Shown piece by piece: positions 13,382 through 15,233 of a DNA stretch of 15,233 bases; within the stretch, counting starts at the first letter, position 1; the number at the start of each line of letters is the position of its first letter. The DNA is taken from the NCBI GenBank assembly GCA_019237595.1, contig JAFAGU010000233.1, forward strand, positions 1-15,233, in the 5' to 3' direction. The position numbers and the translations under genes were made by a program. The notes under the pieces were generated by a model. The model saw nothing but the letters and a program-made list of their open reading frames with translations. It was not told the origin of the DNA and searched no databases. The DNA is from Betaproteobacteria bacterium. GTDB lineage: Bacteria > Pseudomonadota > Gammaproteobacteria > Burkholderiales > SG8-39.

Positions 13382-14187
13382 CAGTCCGGATCCCAGATCC
13401 GCCACCAGGGGATGTCCTTCTTCGGCCCGCCCGGCTTGTAGTAGTCGCTATTCGGGAAATTGGTGCGCATGACGCGCTCGGCGCCGTCGCGCAGCTCGGG
13501 CATGCCGAGTGCGTCGTAGGCCTTGACGAGGATGAAGAGTGCTTCCTCGGTCGCCGGCGCCTGCGGGTAGTTCTGGATCGCGTACTGCACTCGGTTGGCC
13601 GCGGCAAGATACGCGCTGCGCTTCATGTAGTACTTGGCCACGTGCACTTCGTGCGAGGCGAGCGCGTTGACGAGGTAGCGCATGCGTGCGGCCGAGTCTT
13701 CCGCGTACTTGGACTCGGGGAAACGGGTCGCCACTTCCTTGAATGCCTCGAACGCCTCGCGCGTCGACTTGGGATCGCGGTCGGTCATGTCGGGGGACGT
13801 GATCCAGGTGAGCAGGCCCGAGAGCTCGTTGAAGTTGATGAGCCCCTTGAGGTAGTAGGCGTAGTCGACGCTGGGGTGGTTCGGGTAGAGCTTGATGAAA
13901 CGATCCGCCGCCGCGAGCGCGAGCGCTCGCTCGCTGTCCTTCCACTGCGCATACGCGATCTCGAGCTGCGCCTGCTGCGCGAAGCGGCCGTACGGGTAGC
14001 GCGCTTCCAGCTTCTCGAAGTATTTGACCGCCTTGCTCCAGTTGCGGTCGGCCATCGCGTCCTTTGCCTCGCCATAGAGGCGCTGCGCCGACCAGCCGAT
14101 CGTCTCGTCGGTGGATTCGGGAAGCAGGCCGCACCCGCCGAGCGCAAGGAGCAGGGCGGAGGCGAGGACGATTAAACTGCGATGCAT
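13378..14187 (-). CDS. bamD: Outer membrane protein assembly lipoprotein BamD
   Basis: Encodes 269 residues from the ATG at 14187. A lipoprotein signal has lipobox LGGC (16-19), so C19 is the lipid-modified residue. TPR-type repeats follow: LYGEAKDAMADRNWSKAVKYFEKLEARYPYGRFA (37-70), SERALALAAADRFIKLYPNHPSVDYAYYLKGL (85-116), REAFEAFKEVATRFPESKYAEDS (143-165) and a further C-terminal unit. This is the typical BamD (YfiO/ComL) pattern; the protein is an essential part of the complex that folds outer-membrane beta-barrels. The length matches the family. A TATAAT lies upstream within the 5' end of rluD. The stop overlaps the denD start, so denD is probably co-transcribed. Confidence 0.95.
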   Translation of the reverse strand: MHRSLIVLASALLLALGGCGLLPESTDETIGWSAQRLYGEAKDAMADRNWSKAVKYFEKLEARYPYGRFAQQAQLEIAYAQWKDSERALALAAADRFIKLYPNHPSVDYAYYLKGLINFNELSGLLTWITSPDMTDRDPKSTREAFEAFKEVATRFPESKYAEDSAARMRYLVNALASHEVHVAKYYMKRSAYLAAANRVQYAIQNYPQAPATEEALFILVKAYDALGMPELRDGAERVMRTNFPNSDYYKPGGPKKDIPWWRIWDPDW

Positions 14188-15199
14188 GGGGAAGGAGCCC
14201 TCGAAGCGAAAAACGGCGGCGAAAAATTATAGCGCCGGCCGAGCGCCCGAGGACGACGCCGACGGCTGGGAAGCCGCGCTCGCCGCACCGGTCAGCGCTC
14301 TCGTTCCGGAGTCGCTCGCCGGAGCGCGGCTCGACCAGGCGCTCGCGCGCCTTTTCCCCCAGTATTCGCGAAACCGCCTGCAGGCGTGGCTTGCTTCCGG
14401 TCACGTCGCCGTGGACGGCGCGACGGCGAGCGAGCGAGCCCGGCCGGTGATCGGCGGAGAAACGGTGCTCGTGCGCCCCCCGAAGCTTCCGGCGGAGGCA
14501 GCGCCTGCCGCCCAGCGGATGGCGCTCAAGATCGTGCACGAGGACGCCGATCTCATCGTGCTCGACAAGCCGGCGGGGCTTACCGTGCATCCGGGCGCCG
14601 GCCAGCCGGACCGCACGCTCCTCAACGCGCTTCTCGCTCATGCGCCCGCGCTCGCCGGGGTGCCTCGCGCCGGCATCGTCCATCGGCTGGACAAGGACAC
14701 GAGCGGGCTCCTCGTGGTCGCGAAGACGGTGTCCGCGCAGGCGAACCTCGCCGCGCAGCTTGCGGAGCGAACGATGCGGCGCCTCTACCTCGCCGTGGTG
14801 CAGGGCGATCCGCCGGCGAGCGGCACGATCGACGCGCCGGTCGGCCGCGACGCCCGCGCGCGCACCCGGATGGCGGTCACGCAGCGCGGGAAGCCCGCGC
14901 GCACGAGCTATCGCGTGCTCGAGCGCTTCGGGCAAGCGGCGCTCGTGGAGTGCCGGCTGGAGACCGGCCGCACGCACCAGATCCGCGTCCACTTCCAGCA
15001 CCTGCGCCATCCACTCGTCGGCGACCCGGTCTACCGGCGCGGCACGCGCCATGCGATCTCGTTCCCGCGCCAGGCGCTGCATGCCGCGGAGCTCACGCTC
15101 GTGCACCCGTCGAGCGGCGCCACCATGACTTGGAAGAGCGCGCCGCCGCGCGATTTCCAGAAGCTGCTCGCCCGTCTGCGCGAGGAGCGATGGCTGTAG
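14186..15199 (+). CDS. rluD: 23S rRNA pseudouridine synthase RluD
   Basis: Encodes 337 residues from an ATG at 14186. An S4 RNA-binding domain lies at about 47-98 (RLDQALARLFPQYSRNRLQAWLASGHVAVDG). The pseudouridine synthase domain follows, with VLDKPAGLTVHPGAG (125-139) and the catalytic motif HRLDKDTSGLLVVAK (166-180), where D169 is the expected catalytic Asp, then RTHQIRVHF (262-270) and HPLVGDPVYR (275-284). RluD makes pseudouridines in helix 69 of 23S rRNA. The start is uncertain: the ATG is the only usual start near the conserved region, but the first 40 residues are not conserved-looking and cover the bamD promoter. The upstream in-frame extension lies antisense in bamD and is rejected. 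The 3' end overlaps pgeF by 10 bases. Confidence 0.93.
   Translation: MGKEPSKRKTAAKNYSAGRAPEDDADGWEAALAAPVSALVPESLAGARLDQALARLFPQYSRNRLQAWLASGHVAVDGATASERARPVIGGETVLVRPPKLPAEAAPAAQRMALKIVHEDADLIVLDKPAGLTVHPGAGQPDRTLLNALLAHAPALAGVPRAGIVHRLDKDTSGLLVVAKTVSAQANLAAQLAERTMRRLYLAVVQGDPPASGTIDAPVGRDARARTRMAVTQRGKPARTSYRVLERFGQAALVECRLETGRTHQIRVHFQHLRHPLVGDPVYRRGTRHAISFPRQALHAAELTLVHPSSGATMTWKSAPPRDFQKLLARLREERWL
14226..14231 (-). promoter_or_regulatory. Probable bamD -10 element TATAAT
   Basis: Read on the minus strand, 14231-14226 is a perfect TATAAT about 38 bases before the bamD ATG, embedded in an A/T-rich patch (14221-14231) that stands out in GC-rich DNA. A matching -35 is not evident. It lies within the first codons of rluD as annotated. 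Confidence 0.5.
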
Positions 15200-15233
15200 A
15201 GGCCGATTCGCTCATCGTCCCGGAATGGCCCGC
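15190..15233 (+). CDS. pgeF: Start of pgeF (YfiH, multicopper-oxidase-like/laccase domain), cut by window edge
   Basis: The ATG at 15190 lies inside the end of rluD, just after GAGGAG (15182-15187). The 14 visible residues, MAVEADSLIVPEWP, match the usual beginning of YfiH/PgeF proteins (LIVPDWPAP), and rluD-pgeF is a common gene order in this group. The family acts as a purine nucleoside phosphorylase/deaminase and has been linked to peptidoglycan editing. The gene continues past the window end, so the call rests on a short segment plus context. Confidence 0.7.
   Translation, partial: MAVEADSLIVPEWP

Noticed and set aside
13382..13405. Longer denD start at the GTG at 13405
   Set aside because: It lies inside bamD; the GTG at 13381 fits the GTGA coupling and begins directly at the conserved KRILVIGAAG.
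14111..14185. Upstream extension of rluD from an ATG at 14111
   Set aside because: These codons are antisense to the bamD lipoprotein signal and show no RluD similarity.

Overview
The window looks like chromosomal DNA from a high-GC (roughly two-thirds G+C by eye) betaproteobacterium. This is inferred from the block bamD / divergent rluD / pgeF, strong G/C bias at third codon positions, frequent GTG starts and tight 4-base gene overlaps. No RNA genes, CRISPR arrays or recognisable transposase genes were seen.

Left end (1 to about 870). This stretch looks different from the rest: visibly lower GC at third positions and genes on the minus strand. It holds a large hairpin (28-74) and two overlapping small minus-strand genes, one for a coiled-coil protein whose frame stays open up to the junction and one for a secreted eight-cysteine protein. 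At about 865-878 there is a sharp junction marked by a small palindrome. To its right, a Tad secretin gene begins abruptly in mid-protein. Both flanking reading frames look cut at the same point, which means a rearrangement, an insertion end or an assembly chimera.

Tad (Flp) pilus operon (871-7371, plus strand). The order is: 3' part of the rcpA/cpaC secretin gene, an FHA-domain-fused TadA/CpaF motor ATPase, TadB and TadC inner-membrane platform proteins, a DUF192 protein, a TPR lipoprotein (TadD-like), a TadE-like pseudopilin and a DUF3617 periplasmic protein. Most neighbours overlap by 4 bases (ATGA or GTGA), so they are probably translationally coupled. The pilin, prepilin peptidase, CpaB and TadZ/CpaE genes are not in the window, and the secretin lacks its N-terminal half here.

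Middle (7381-12486, plus strand). A stand-alone xanthine-dehydrogenase-family molybdenum subunit is followed by a TonB-family protein and a DinG/YoaA-type iron-sulfur helicase. The helicase gene overlaps the convergent denD gene by 68 bp.

Right end (12419-15233). On the minus strand, bamD (outer-membrane assembly lipoprotein) is coupled by a GTGA overlap to denD (D-erythronate dehydrogenase-like). On the plus strand, rluD (23S rRNA pseudouridine synthase) overlaps the start of pgeF (YfiH family), which runs off the window. The bamD and rluD start codons sit on opposite strands within the same CATG.

I found no convincing new defence or mobile system. The most notable points are the junction that decapitates the secretin gene, the unknown two-gene unit to its left, the FHA-TadA fusion with an altered phosphopeptide pocket, and the DUF192 and DUF3617 genes embedded in the Tad operon.
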